From: Microcoleus sp. CAWBG506
GTDB taxonomy: Bacteria > Cyanobacteriota > Cyanobacteriia > Cyanobacteriales > Microcoleaceae
NCBI GenBank assembly: GCA_020883125.1
Contig: JAHREW010000018.1
Location: 30,851-94,850, forward strand
Direction of reading: 5' to 3'
DNA length: 64,000 nucleotides
Numbering within the stretch: the stretch's first letter is position 1; each line of letters opens with the position of its first letter. Under the pieces are notes generated by a model that ran no database searches, had not been told where the DNA came from, and saw only the letters and a program-made list of their open reading frames with translations. The translations under genes were made by a program, and so were the position numbers. Below, piece by piece: positions 34,882 to 45,982 of the stretch.

Positions 34882-36066
34882 TTAGGATTTTAGATTTCCG
34901 TCATCTTGAATACTCGAAAAATTTTCAAACCAGCCACGCCGCCAAAAAAAGTAAACTAAAGAAGAGGCGATCGTCACCATCAGTGCCCAACAAAGGGGAT
35001 AACCAAAATACCAGTTCAGCTCTGGCATATTCAATGGGGATTTCTCACTATTAAAATTCATGCCGTACACTCCCACAACAAAGGTTAGGGGAATAAAAAT
35101 GCTAGAAATTACTGTTAGTAGTTTCATGATTTCATTCATTTTGTTGCCAACTGAGGACAGATAAACATCCATTAAACCCGAAGCCAATTCTCGATAAGTT
35201 TCCACCATATCCATCACCTGCACTGTGTGGTCATAACAGTCTCGCAGATAAATTCGCACCTCTGGACTAATCAAATCACTGCTATCTCGAATTAGCGCAT
35301 TAATTGCATCCCGTTGTGGCCAAATAGCGCGACGGAGAGTCAGCAATTCTCGGCGGATTTTATAGATTTTTTCCAAGGTTTTACGGGTGGGTCTGACTAC
35401 CACTTCGTCCTCTAATTCTTCAATCAGCTCTCCATAAACTTCTAATACTGGGAAGAATCCATCGATAATCGAATCTAAGAGAGTATAAGCCAGATAATCT
35501 GCTCCGTGCTTGCGAATACTTCCTTGTCCTTTGCGGATGCGATCGCGCACGGGGTCAAAACAATCATAGTCCGGTTCTTCCTGAACAGTTAGCAAGTAAT
35601 GTTTACCCAAAATTAAACTCACTTGTTCTTTATGAAAATTATATGAATTAGGCTTAATCATTACCATCCATGCAATAATTAAAAGATGGTCTTCATAGTC
35701 TACTACCTTCGGTCGCTGGGGAACATTAACTACATCTTCTTGGGTCATCAGATGCAAATTAAATACTTGACCCATTTGCAGCCAAGTTTCTTTATTTCCC
35801 AATCCCAACATATCAACCCAAGACACAGACTCTGTATCTAAATACGCAGCAGCTTCTTGAGGATTTACCAATTTCGAGCGAGTAGCTGTTCCCTCGGAAT
35901 AGTCAATTAATACAATATCGGGAGGTGGTGCGCCCGGTTCTAAGTCAAGAGTTCCCGGCGGAGCCCCCGGATCGTCATAAAAATAATCAACGTAGGAATC
36001 ATCCTCATCATCTTTAATTTGTTGTTTGCCAACACCACTAGATGTATTTATGTCTTTGTATACCAT
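34882..36066 (-). CDS. corA: CorA-family magnesium/cobalt transporter
   Basis: Forms pentameric Mg2+ channels in the plasma membrane. The 394-residue product has a large N-terminal cytoplasmic alpha/beta domain, a long stalk helix and two C-terminal membrane segments (LLTVISSIFIPLTFVVGVYG and YPLCWALMVTIASSLVYFFW). The diagnostic pore motif YGMNF (near 338) lies between them. The N-terminal 60 residues are acidic (DDEDDSYVDYFYDDPGAPPG), perhaps metal-sensing. Its upstream region is a 125-bp heptamer array, so the promoter probably lies between that array and the start. Confidence 0.95.
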   Translation of the reverse strand: MVYKDINTSSGVGKQQIKDDEDDSYVDYFYDDPGAPPGTLDLEPGAPPPDIVLIDYSEGTATRSKLVNPQEAAAYLDTESVSWVDMLGLGNKETWLQMGQVFNLHLMTQEDVVNVPQRPKVVDYEDHLLIIAWMVMIKPNSYNFHKEQVSLILGKHYLLTVQEEPDYDCFDPVRDRIRKGQGSIRKHGADYLAYTLLDSIIDGFFPVLEVYGELIEELEDEVVVRPTRKTLEKIYKIRRELLTLRRAIWPQRDAINALIRDSSDLISPEVRIYLRDCYDHTVQVMDMVETYRELASGLMDVYLSSVGNKMNEIMKLLTVISSIFIPLTFVVGVYGMNFNSEKSPLNMPELNWYFGYPLCWALMVTIASSLVYFFWRRGWFENFSSIQDDGNLKS

Positions 36067-36118
36067 GTAGATATTTCCTAGTTTTAGTTAGTATCTTTAT
36101 TTGATATGATATCATGCC

Positions 36119-36243
36119 CTAATAACCAATAACCAATAACGAATAACTAATAACGAATAACCAATAACTAATCACCAACAACCAATAACCAACAACCAAT
36201 AACCAACAACCAATAACCAATAACCAATAACCAATAACCAATT
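36119..36243. repeat. Long heptamer array (CCAATAA)n
   Basis: About 17 nearly perfect 7-nt units of the form ACCAATA/ACGAATA/ACTAATA/ACCAACA separate corA from the stop codon of the next kinase gene; the last unit overlaps the kinase stop. It is the longest array in the window. Confidence 0.9.
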
Positions 36244-39200
36244 ATCTTTGTCGAATAGGAATTTCGATTGCAAATTCCGTCCCTCCTCCCGGTGCAGAAG
36301 TGCAGTGCAGGGAACCACAGTGTCTTTCTACTACAATCTGATAACTGATCGAAAGTCCCAAACCAGTACCTTTTCCCACAGGTTTAGTAGTGAAAAATGG
36401 ATCGAATATCCGAGATTTAACAGATTCTTCCATTCCTGGGCCATTATCCGAAATTGCGATCGCCACCCGATTGCTTTCCACAACCTCCGTGCGAATCCGA
36501 ATGCAAGGTGATGGGTTAGAAGTTATAGGTACTGGTACACCAGGAACATCTTGACCTTGCGTTTGGGAACCACTAGACACTTTCAACTTTCTATGTCTGA
36601 CATCTGCTAAAGCATCGATCGCATTACTTAAAACATTCATAAACACTTGATTTAGCTGTCCAGCATAGCACTGTACCAGTGGCAGTTCGCCATATTCTTT
36701 AACTATTTCAATTGGGCGAACTCTACCATTTTCTTTGAGTTTATGTTGTAATATTAACAAAGCACTATCAATGCCTTCATGAATATCCACAGGTTTAATA
36801 TCTGATTCTTCTAGACGCGAAAAATTTCGCAAAGATAAGACTATTTTTCCGATGCGATCTGCTCCAATTTGAATGGAATTAAGCAGATGTGGAAAATCCT
36901 CTTTCATAAATTCTACTTCTATTTCTTCCGCAAAATCAGCGATTCTAGAAACAGGTTCTGGGTAATATTCTTGGTATAAAGAACACAGTTTCAACAGATT
37001 GTTTGCATATTCGCGAGCGTAGGTGACATTACCGTAAATAAAACTTACAGGGTTATTAATTTCGTGAGCAATTCCGGCAACTAACTGTCCCAAGCCAGAC
37101 ATTTTTTCCGCTTGAATTAGTTGAGATTGAGTTTTTCCTAGTTGATTCAAAGCTTGATTGAGTTCGTAATTTTTATCTCTTAATTGAGATTCAGCTTGTT
37201 TTCTGAGGGTGATGTTGCGAGAAATAATAATAAGTTGATTAACCTTGAAAGGCATAAATCTTGCTTCATAAATTTGTGCCTCTTCCGTTGTATCTAAGGA
37301 ATATTCTAAAGTGACAGAGGTATTGTTTTCTAAGGTTTTAGTAATAGATTGTTCAAATTGGGTTACTACATTAATCGGCAAAACATCTAACATCTTTTTG
37401 CCGACAAAATCTTCTACAGGAATGTAAATATCCGATGAATTACCTGAGAGATAATCCAAGATAACGCCATCAGCATTGAGTCGGAAGTACAAATCGGGTA
37501 GAGCGCGAAAAACAGCTTCTAACTCAGAAGTTTTTTGTTGCAGTGCTTCTCGATCGTAATAGCGATCGCTAATGTCAAAAATTACCCCATCCAAACAATA
37601 AACGCTTCCATCTTCATCAAATACAGGAGAACCTTTATCCCACACCCATTTAATCGTGCCGTCTGCTGCCAGCAGGCGATATTCCAAGCTGTAGGACTGT
37701 TTATTTTCTATTGCCCTCCGAATCGTTGCTTCAACTTGCTGCAAATCTTCAGAATAAATAACGCTGGTAAAAGTCCGGGAAACTCTGTCGGAAAGCAATC
37801 TAAAATCCGCAGCCGGATAACCAGTGAGCGAGTAAACTGCATCGCTAATAAAACAGACAGAAAAATCGCACCACCACCGATAAACTACTCCGGGAATATT
37901 AGCTACCAAAGACCTAAATCTGGCTTCGCTTCTACGCAAGGCGGCTTCAGATTTATGGCGTTCAGTAATATCATGAGCAAAAGACAGCACTGCAAATATA
38001 TTACCTTCCTGGTCTCTGAGAGGGACTTTTTGGGTGTCAAAAATATGTATCGATCCATCAGCAAATGTTGCTGGTTCGCAGGGATTATGAATATTTTCAC
38101 CAGCTAATACAGCCAAGTCGTCTTTGCGTATTTTTTGAATATTTTCAGCAGAAGCATCAATTATATCTTTTTGAATAACCAGTTCCAAATCAGATTTTCC
38201 GATAATTTGGTCTAGTTTTTTACCAATACCTTTAGCAAAGCTATTGTTTGCTAAAATACATCTAAAATCTAGATCTTTTGCAAAAATCCAATCACTGCTT
38301 TTGTCAAGGACTGTTCGCAACAGTTGTTCGGAACGTTCGGTTTGTTCCAAGGCTAGCTTGAGTTCTAATTCGAGAATTTTGCGATCGGTAATGTTTTCAA
38401 ACGCTACGCCTACGCAGTTGTTGGGTAAGGGAAAAGCTTTTATAGAAAAAGCGTGGGTTATTCGATCGCTTTCATCGCACTCAATATCTTCAATTTCTAA
38501 GGCTTTTTGGCTACCAATTACCGATGCAAAGGCATGGGGAATATTTTTCGATCGCCACTTGGGAAAAATCTCGTCGATTGTCATTCCCAAAACATCTGCC
38601 ATTTCTAGTCCCGTAAACTTGGTAGCAGCGGGATTGGAGGCGATCGCCCTTAAGGTATTCTCATCATCAATATTTTCTAGATGGTAGACGTACAAACCTA
38701 TTTGCATATTTTCAACAATTTGGTCGTAGAGACGAACACTTTCGTCTACCTGTCGGCGTTCCGTGATATCTTCAGTAATGCCCAAAACGTATTGAGGATT
38801 GCCTTTCGAGTCAAGAATGGGCACTTTCCTAGTGTGCAGTATTCTCATACCTTTGTGGCGAGACTGAAAGGGTTCTTCGACTATTTCGGCGACGCGGGAC
38901 TGGTTTTGATAGCTAGTCAAAATTTCCCGATCTTGAGCTGTGGAAACATCAGCTTGTTCTTTGGGATAAATATCGTAGTCATTTTTGCCGATCGCCTCGG
39001 CGGAAGTAACACCTGCGATCGTCTCTCCCGCTTTATTCCACAGCACAAATTTCAGGGAGGAAGCATCTTTAGCAAACACGCCCACTGGCAGATTTTCTAC
39101 CACTGAAGTGAGGAACGATCTAGCGGATTTTAACTCGGCTTCTGCCCGCTTGCGCTCGATGCCTAAAGCAATGACATCAGCCACCGATCCTATAGTTTCC

Positions 39201-40480
39201 AGAAAAGCTTCTGTCAGCGGTTGAGCGCTAACAATTCCCATGACTCCCACTAAGCGTTCTTCGACAATCAAGGGGTAGCCAGAAAAAGTTACAATAGATT
39301 TTTCTGAACAGCAATTAATCCGCATTTTGGGATAATTAACTATTGCTAATTCCGCACCATCTCCCAATAGTGATTTTCCTGATTCTTTGGTATTAATCTC
39401 AAGATTATCGGAATCAACTTGGCATTCAATTTGTGGCTTTTTACTGTTGGCAATCTCATTTATTTTACGTTCAATAAAGCGTGCCCTATTGTCTTTGTCC
39501 CGATAACTTCCGGCTGATGCCTGCCTTTCCAGGAGATTTTCTTGAGAATTGAAAGTCCAAATTTCAGCAGAGACAACTTCCAAATTTTGAACCATTGCCT
39601 CACAGCACGGCATCAGGATATCTTGAGGGTATTTAGTCAGAGCAATCCCGACATCAGCTACCATTGCTGTCAGTCTAGTAGCTTGAGATTGTGCCGCTTC
39701 TAACAATTTGCGTTCGGTGATATCTTCCACCAAAGAAAGTACGGTAAAATCATCCCCGCTGCCAATAATGGAGTTAAACCACTGACACCAAATAACTTTG
39801 CCACTTTTAGTATAATTGCGGTTAATTGAAGTATTGGCTTTACCAGTTCCTAGTTCGAGTTGGAGTGCACTTACAGCCTCGATATCTTCCTCGCAAACCA
39901 AAGCCAAGTCGCCGAATTCCCTACCCATCATCTCCTCAGATGTCCAGCCAAAGACGTCTTCAGCGCGTTTGGACCACTGAACGATCCGAAAATTTTCATC
40001 CCAGCCTACCATTGCCAGGGGACTATTAGCAGCGTTTAACCAAAGTAAATGACTAGAGTGTCGCAACTGTTGACTTTTCTGCTGCTGCCAGCGATAGTGC
40101 CTAGTGATATCTCGACCAACACCGAAAACCCGCATTTGATTGGTAGAAGCATCCACCACTGGCGTGTAAGTCGTCTCATAAATTTTAATCCCGCCGTCTA
40201 TCTCCGTTACCTCGTGAATTGCCAGCCTTTTTTCCCCTGCGATCAATACTTGTTTGAGACAGGAATCGATTTGGGAAATAATCTTTTTAAGAGCAGCACT
40301 ATTGGGGTATAATTTCAATAAATCTTGATTAGTTTTGTTAACTATTTCACCAGGATCTAATCCCATCCAAGCAGCAGCAATAGGATTAACAGATAGGTAC
40401 TTATGCTGTCCATCGCACTCTAGGAAAGCATCAACAGAGTTAGATAAAAAAGACTGAAACCAGTTGATAACTTCCTGCAT
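36242..40480 (-). CDS. Very large multi-PAS/GAF sensor histidine kinase
   Basis: The 1412-residue protein has no membrane segment. Order: PAS (about 8-125), PAS (145-260), GAF (265-445, ALGIERKRAEAEL at its end), then five further PAS/PAC units (about 450-570, 580-700, 710-840, 855-985, 1000-1105), most ending DITERR/K or DISDR. The kinase core has the HEINNP-type H-box (GQLVAGIAHEINNPVSF, His near 1145) and a HATPase with QVFMNVLSNAIDAL, ISDNGPGMEE and GKGTGLGLSI. HEINNP kinases often serve nitrogen- or stress-type pathways, but the input here cannot be told. No receiver gene is adjacent. Confidence 0.92.
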   Translation of the reverse strand: MQEVINWFQSFLSNSVDAFLECDGQHKYLSVNPIAAAWMGLDPGEIVNKTNQDLLKLYPNSAALKKIISQIDSCLKQVLIAGEKRLAIHEVTEIDGGIKIYETTYTPVVDASTNQMRVFGVGRDITRHYRWQQQKSQQLRHSSHLLWLNAANSPLAMVGWDENFRIVQWSKRAEDVFGWTSEEMMGREFGDLALVCEEDIEAVSALQLELGTGKANTSINRNYTKSGKVIWCQWFNSIIGSGDDFTVLSLVEDITERKLLEAAQSQATRLTAMVADVGIALTKYPQDILMPCCEAMVQNLEVVSAEIWTFNSQENLLERQASAGSYRDKDNRARFIERKINEIANSKKPQIECQVDSDNLEINTKESGKSLLGDGAELAIVNYPKMRINCCSEKSIVTFSGYPLIVEERLVGVMGIVSAQPLTEAFLETIGSVADVIALGIERKRAEAELKSARSFLTSVVENLPVGVFAKDASSLKFVLWNKAGETIAGVTSAEAIGKNDYDIYPKEQADVSTAQDREILTSYQNQSRVAEIVEEPFQSRHKGMRILHTRKVPILDSKGNPQYVLGITEDITERRQVDESVRLYDQIVENMQIGLYVYHLENIDDENTLRAIASNPAATKFTGLEMADVLGMTIDEIFPKWRSKNIPHAFASVIGSQKALEIEDIECDESDRITHAFSIKAFPLPNNCVGVAFENITDRKILELELKLALEQTERSEQLLRTVLDKSSDWIFAKDLDFRCILANNSFAKGIGKKLDQIIGKSDLELVIQKDIIDASAENIQKIRKDDLAVLAGENIHNPCEPATFADGSIHIFDTQKVPLRDQEGNIFAVLSFAHDITERHKSEAALRRSEARFRSLVANIPGVVYRWWCDFSVCFISDAVYSLTGYPAADFRLLSDRVSRTFTSVIYSEDLQQVEATIRRAIENKQSYSLEYRLLAADGTIKWVWDKGSPVFDEDGSVYCLDGVIFDISDRYYDREALQQKTSELEAVFRALPDLYFRLNADGVILDYLSGNSSDIYIPVEDFVGKKMLDVLPINVVTQFEQSITKTLENNTSVTLEYSLDTTEEAQIYEARFMPFKVNQLIIISRNITLRKQAESQLRDKNYELNQALNQLGKTQSQLIQAEKMSGLGQLVAGIAHEINNPVSFIYGNVTYAREYANNLLKLCSLYQEYYPEPVSRIADFAEEIEVEFMKEDFPHLLNSIQIGADRIGKIVLSLRNFSRLEESDIKPVDIHEGIDSALLILQHKLKENGRVRPIEIVKEYGELPLVQCYAGQLNQVFMNVLSNAIDALADVRHRKLKVSSGSQTQGQDVPGVPVPITSNPSPCIRIRTEVVESNRVAIAISDNGPGMEESVKSRIFDPFFTTKPVGKGTGLGLSISYQIVVERHCGSLHCTSAPGGGTEFAIEIPIRQR

Positions 40481-41095
40481 GGGTATTCTTTGATAGCTTG
40501 CAAGTTAAGCTTTATATTTTTGGTGATAGATATCTGCTATACAAATAAAGCTCGCTCCAAGTAGCCAATCCCCAGTTATAAGTAAACCTAGCTATGCCAG
40601 CGTGTTTGCTCATAATTGTTGATAGACTCTTGTTTAGCTTTAACTTTGTTTTGATGGATAAAAGCATTGTTCGACCTCAACACTGGATTTCACCGATGAC
40701 CAGACAGGGTGGGTTTGGCTGGTAACTTCCCCGAAACATCCTAGCGAAAGCGAGTGTCTTTACTGACAATCCAAGGTTTTTTGGGAATCGCGCAGGGTTT
40801 GAACAAAATGGTCGTAGATTTATCTATAAGTGTACCATCTTGTCTATTTAATCGCTAGCTAGGTACTAGCTCAGTCAAATATTTTTGAACACTGTACTGC
40901 TGCGGTGTATGGTGCTATTTTCAGCCCAACAATCAATGATACAAAAATTTTTAGGAAATTGTATTTATTTGAATATAACTTAATACTAAAGCAGATTCTA
41001 ACTTTTTACACAAGATGTATGCGATACAAAATGGAGAGGCAGAGGTCGGAAAGCCTGTTCTTGATATCGATCGCAGATTCTTATTTCACAGTTGT
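40481..41095. other. Gene-free upstream region of the large PAS kinase
   Basis: About 615 bp of AT-rich sequence. I see no gene, tRNA or convincing promoter; a short frame at 40905-41114 has no family features. A small dyad GCTAGCTAGGTACTAGC lies near 40852. Confidence 0.4.
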
Positions 41096-41153
41096 ACCCG
41101 GTTTCTGGAGGTAATAGCCTGATTGGATATTGATGGCGCGCCAGAAACCGGGT
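41096..41153 (-). terminator. Hairpin downstream of groEL
   Basis: ACCCGGTTTCTGG (41096-41108) and CCAGAAACCGGGT (41141-41153) form a perfect 13-bp stem 34 bp past the groEL stop. No U-run follows on the minus strand, so it may act as an RNA-stabilising or REP-like hairpin and not as a classical terminator. Confidence 0.45.
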
Positions 41154-41186
41154 TTATTAGGTGGATAGTGCGTCCCTGGTGATGAA

Positions 41187-42887
<1,701 letters not shown>

Positions 42888-42917
42888 GTTTTGTCTCCAT
42901 TTGCTTACATAGCAAAT

Positions 42918-42944
42918 TTAGCACTCTCTGAGGCTGAGTGCTAA
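42918..42944 (-). promoter_or_regulatory. CIRCE operator
   Basis: TTAGCACTC (42918-42926), nine spacer bases, then GAGTGCTAA (42936-42944): a perfect match to the HrcA-binding CIRCE element. It lies in the groEL leader, the standard position. Confidence 0.95.
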
Positions 42945-43155
42945 ATCGATCGATTTTTGGTTTATTTTCTAGTCCGGTTAAACTCACCGCAGTCCAAACT
43001 TCTTGCCTGTTGAGGCTGTCGGGCCTGTTCCACAAAGAGTAATTTTTTGGTGCGGTGGGCCGGAGAGCCCGCCCTAAACTGAATCGGTGTATCCGTGTCA
43101 AAATCTGTGTAGTACCTTTTTACCCATTGGTGTCAACAACCAGGTACAACCAATA

Positions 43156-43288
43156 GTCCGGCAGGGGTTGAAACCCCTGCCTCAACTCATTAGTCCTCTA
43201 AAAGAGGACTAATGAGTTGAGATTCTTCTCTTCAGTCCTCTTTGAGAGGACTTTCGCTATTAGACAGGGGTTTCAACCCCTGCCGGAC
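43156..43288. mobile_element. 133-bp nested palindromic element
   Basis: Perfect 24-bp terminal inverted repeats (GTCCGGCAGGGGTTGAAACC and its complement at the right end). Each terminus itself contains GGGGTTGAAACCCC. Inside is a perfect 18-bp stem (TCAACTCATTAGTCCTCT at 43182-43199 with its complement at 43203-43220), plus a third copy of the TCCTCT/AGAGGA dyad near 43236-43251. No coding capacity. It sits between the divergent groEL and ABC exporter genes. Confidence 0.8.
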
Positions 43289-43370
43289 TTGATGGATGAC
43301 TAACGGACACGGGCGGGCTGACAGCTTAAGTTGACACCTATGCTTTTTACCCTCTCGCTAAATCGAAGAG

Positions 43371-43441
43371 CCTTCTTCCTTCTTCCTTCTTCCTTCTTCC
43401 TTCTTCCTTCTTCCTTCTTCCTTCTTCCTTCTTCCTTTCTT
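43371..43441 (+). repeat. Heptamer array (CTTCCTT)n before the ABC exporter start
   Basis: About nine copies of CTTCCTT end 7 bp before the exporter ATG (43448). The array has no purine-rich ribosome-binding site, so the translation start region is made almost entirely of pyrimidine repeat. Confidence 0.9.
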
Positions 43442-43447
43442 CTACCT

Positions 43448-45196
43448 ATGGCTCGTTATTCTCGACTGCAAAAACTGGGTGGTTATATGCGCCCCCACTG
43501 GAAAGCGACATTTTGGGGCGTTTTTTCCCTGCTAATTGTGAATGCTGTGGGCGTTTACATTCCCCTGCTGATTCGGAATGCAGTTGACACTCTGCAAGTT
43601 GCGATCGAATTTGACCAAGTTTTAAACTACGTGTTGCTGATTCTGGTACTTGCCTCAATCATGTGGGTAATTCGGATGGCATCGCGGATTTTTCTGTTTG
43701 GCGTGGGGCGTCAAGTCGAATTTGACCTCAAACAGCAAATATTTAATCATTTATTAACTTTAGAACCATCTTATTTTGCGGCCAATACAGTCGGAGATTT
43801 AATTAACCGCGCTACTTCCGATTTGGATAATATTCGTCGCTTGGTGGGGTTTGCGGTGCTGAGTTTGGCGAATACAGCCTTTGCTTACGCTTTAACTTTG
43901 CCCGTGATGCTGGGAATTAACGTGCGGCTGACTCTGTTGGCGATCGCGGTTTATCCTTTAATGCTAGTTTTGGTACAATTATTTAGCGACAAACTGCGCA
44001 TCCAGCAGCTAGCTGTCCAGGAAGAACTGTCGGCGATGAGCGATTTGATTCAAGAAGATATGAGTGGCATTTCCGTAATTAAAATCTACGCTCAAGAAGA
44101 GAACGAACGCCGCGCTTTTGGTGATTGTAATGAAAAATTGCTCTCAGCAAATTTAGAATTAGCAAAAACCCGCAATTTTATTTTCCCCTTACTAGGCGGT
44201 TTGGCAAGTGTGAGTTTGTTAGTTTTGCTCGCTGCGGGGGGAGGTTCCATTGCTAAGGGTGAAATTAGCGTGGGAGATTTTGTCGCTTTACTGATTTATG
44301 TCGAGCGTTTGGTGTTTCCGACAGCACTTTTGGGCTTCACAATTACTGCTTATCAGCGGGGAGAAGTGAGTGTCGATCGCATCGAATCAATCCTTACCGT
44401 AGAACCAAAAATTTACGATCGGACTGATGCAATTGAAATGCCAACTCCAGTTAAAGGCGAGATAGTAGCCCGCAACCTAAATTATAAATACCCAGGTGCT
44501 AATATCCCCGCCCTGAAAAACCTTAACTTTACCATTCAACCGGGAGAAACTGTAGCTATTGTTGGGGCGATCGGCTCTGGGAAATCGACTTTAGCTAATG
44601 CGCTACCGCGACTGCTAGATATTGCTCCAGGTGAATTATTTGTAGACGGATTAGATATTACTCAGGTAAAATTGACCGACTTGCGCGGGGCGATCGCCTA
44701 CGTGCCCCAAGAAAGCTTTCTCTTCGGTACTACCATCAAGAATAACATCCGCTACGGCAATCCCTTAGCAGAACAGCCAGAAATTGAACACGCAGCCCAA
44801 CAAGCACAAATTCACCCAGAAATCCTCAACTTTCCCCAGCAGTACAAAACAATTGTCGGCGAGCGCGGCATTACATTATCCGGCGGACAAAGACAACGCA
44901 CAGCCCTAGCTCGCGCCCTATTAGTTGACGCTCCCGTACTCATTTTAGATGACGCTCTATCCAGCGTTGACAATCAGACTGCTACCGACATTTTGAAGAA
45001 TTTGGCAACCGGAACCGATCGCAAAACAGTCATCTTTATCTCCCATCAAATGTCAGCAGCGGCTAGTGCCGATCGCATTTTCGTCATGGAAAAAGGAGAA
45101 ATTGTCCAAGTAGGAACTCACAAAGAATTAGTAGGGCAGCAAGGGCTATATCAATATTTGTGGAACCAGCAACAATTAGAGGAGTTATTGCATTAA
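43448..45196 (+). CDS. ABC exporter, MsbA/multidrug type (fused membrane and ATPase domains)
   Basis: From the ATG at 43448 (MARYSRLQKLGGYMRPHWKA) the product has 582 residues. An upstream in-frame start at 43331 would add an artificial FFLLPSS repeat peptide translated from the heptamer array. Six membrane helices fill about residues 15-305. The ATPase has Walker A GAIGSGKSTLA, signature LSGGQRQRTALARAL, Walker B VLILDDALSSVD and the switch His in FISHQMS. Domain order and length are those of lipid or drug half-transporter exporters. The substrate is unknown. It transcribes away from groEL. Confidence 0.92.
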   Translation: MARYSRLQKLGGYMRPHWKATFWGVFSLLIVNAVGVYIPLLIRNAVDTLQVAIEFDQVLNYVLLILVLASIMWVIRMASRIFLFGVGRQVEFDLKQQIFNHLLTLEPSYFAANTVGDLINRATSDLDNIRRLVGFAVLSLANTAFAYALTLPVMLGINVRLTLLAIAVYPLMLVLVQLFSDKLRIQQLAVQEELSAMSDLIQEDMSGISVIKIYAQEENERRAFGDCNEKLLSANLELAKTRNFIFPLLGGLASVSLLVLLAAGGGSIAKGEISVGDFVALLIYVERLVFPTALLGFTITAYQRGEVSVDRIESILTVEPKIYDRTDAIEMPTPVKGEIVARNLNYKYPGANIPALKNLNFTIQPGETVAIVGAIGSGKSTLANALPRLLDIAPGELFVDGLDITQVKLTDLRGAIAYVPQESFLFGTTIKNNIRYGNPLAEQPEIEHAAQQAQIHPEILNFPQQYKTIVGERGITLSGGQRQRTALARALLVDAPVLILDDALSSVDNQTATDILKNLATGTDRKTVIFISHQMSAAASADRIFVMEKGEIVQVGTHKELVGQQGLYQYLWNQQQLEELLH

Positions 45197-45212
45197 TGGG
45201 GCATGGGGTGGC

Positions 45213-45286
45213 ATTGGTAATTGGTAATTGGTAATTGGTAATTGGTAATTATTCCCTATTCCCCATTCCCTATTCCCCATTCCCTT
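45213..45286. repeat. Two adjoining heptamer arrays, (GGTAATT)n and (ATTCCCC)n
   Basis: About five copies of TTGGTAA are followed directly by about five copies of ATTCCC(C/T)-type units. Two unrelated 7-nt motifs lie side by side, abutting the DUF389 gene remnant. Confidence 0.85.
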
Positions 45287-45420
45287 TGGCAACATCAGAG
45301 GAGCAAGGATCATCGCACCGATAATCACGGCGGTACTGTTGGAAAGCAGTCCAAGGGTGGCGATAATACATGAGCTTAAAATTAATACTACGCTAACTAA
45401 ACCGTATTGCCCTATAATTA
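45287..45420 (-). pseudogene. Fragment of a DUF389 membrane-protein gene
   Basis: On the minus strand an open frame reads LILSSCIIATLGLLSNSTAV then IIGAMILAPLMLP, the highly conserved core of the DUF389 (TIGR00341-like) membrane family. Directly afterwards it runs into the heptamer arrays (reading KGMGNREWGIG). No start or remaining part exists. The gene has been truncated to about 45 codons, with the repeats at the break point. Confidence 0.6.
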
Positions 45421-45454
45421 ACAGTATCTAATCCACTCTCATCATACCAGAATC

Positions 45455-45865
45455 ATGGTCGCAGAAACAAGCGCCACACTTTGGCCGAGCCTAGTTACCG
45501 CCTCAGCATTATTACTCTATTTTATTGTCACGATTAACGTCGGTAGAGCTAGATTCAAATACAAAGTTTCTCCTCCCCAAGTGACAGGAAATCCAGACTT
45601 TGAGCGAGTATTGCGAGTTCAGCAAAACACCTTAGAGCAAATGATTTTATTTTTGCCATCCCTGTGGCTCTTCGCGCAATTTATCAGCCCCATTTTTGCC
45701 GCTGGTATCGGTGCAGTTTGGATAATTGGACGCATTTTATTTGCTTGGGGTTACTATCAAGCTGCCGAAAAAAGAGCCGTGGGTTTTGGGATTAGTACCT
45801 TAGCTACTTTAGCTTTACTTGGCGGTTCCTTCACTGGCATCATCATGTCGATACTGAAACTTTAA
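45455..45865 (+). CDS. MAPEG-family membrane protein
   Basis: The 136-residue product has four membrane segments (about 10-28, 60-82, 85-105, 113-133). The MAPEG motif VLRVQQNTLEQMILFLPSLW (about 50-69) contains the family's R-x-Q-x-N-x-x-E signature. Family members conjugate glutathione to lipophilic or oxidised molecules or are of unknown use; for the bacterial members the activity is mostly unproven. It lies alone downstream of the DUF389 remnant. Confidence 0.9.
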   Translation: MVAETSATLWPSLVTASALLLYFIVTINVGRARFKYKVSPPQVTGNPDFERVLRVQQNTLEQMILFLPSLWLFAQFISPIFAAGIGAVWIIGRILFAWGYYQAAEKRAVGFGISTLATLALLGGSFTGIIMSILKL

Positions 45866-45982
45866 CCATAGCTTTAGCTAGTAGCTAGTTAGCTAGTTAC
45901 CAGGCTCTTCCTGGTAACTCATATCTGGAGGCTCAGCCTAGAATTTTCCTGTTACCCAAACGCCTAAATTTTTGGAGTAAAT

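Noticed and set aside
43331..43447. N-terminal extension of the ABC exporter (FFLLPSS repeats)
   Set aside because: It is the translation of a CTTCCTT heptamer array; the family N-terminus starts at the ATG at 43448.
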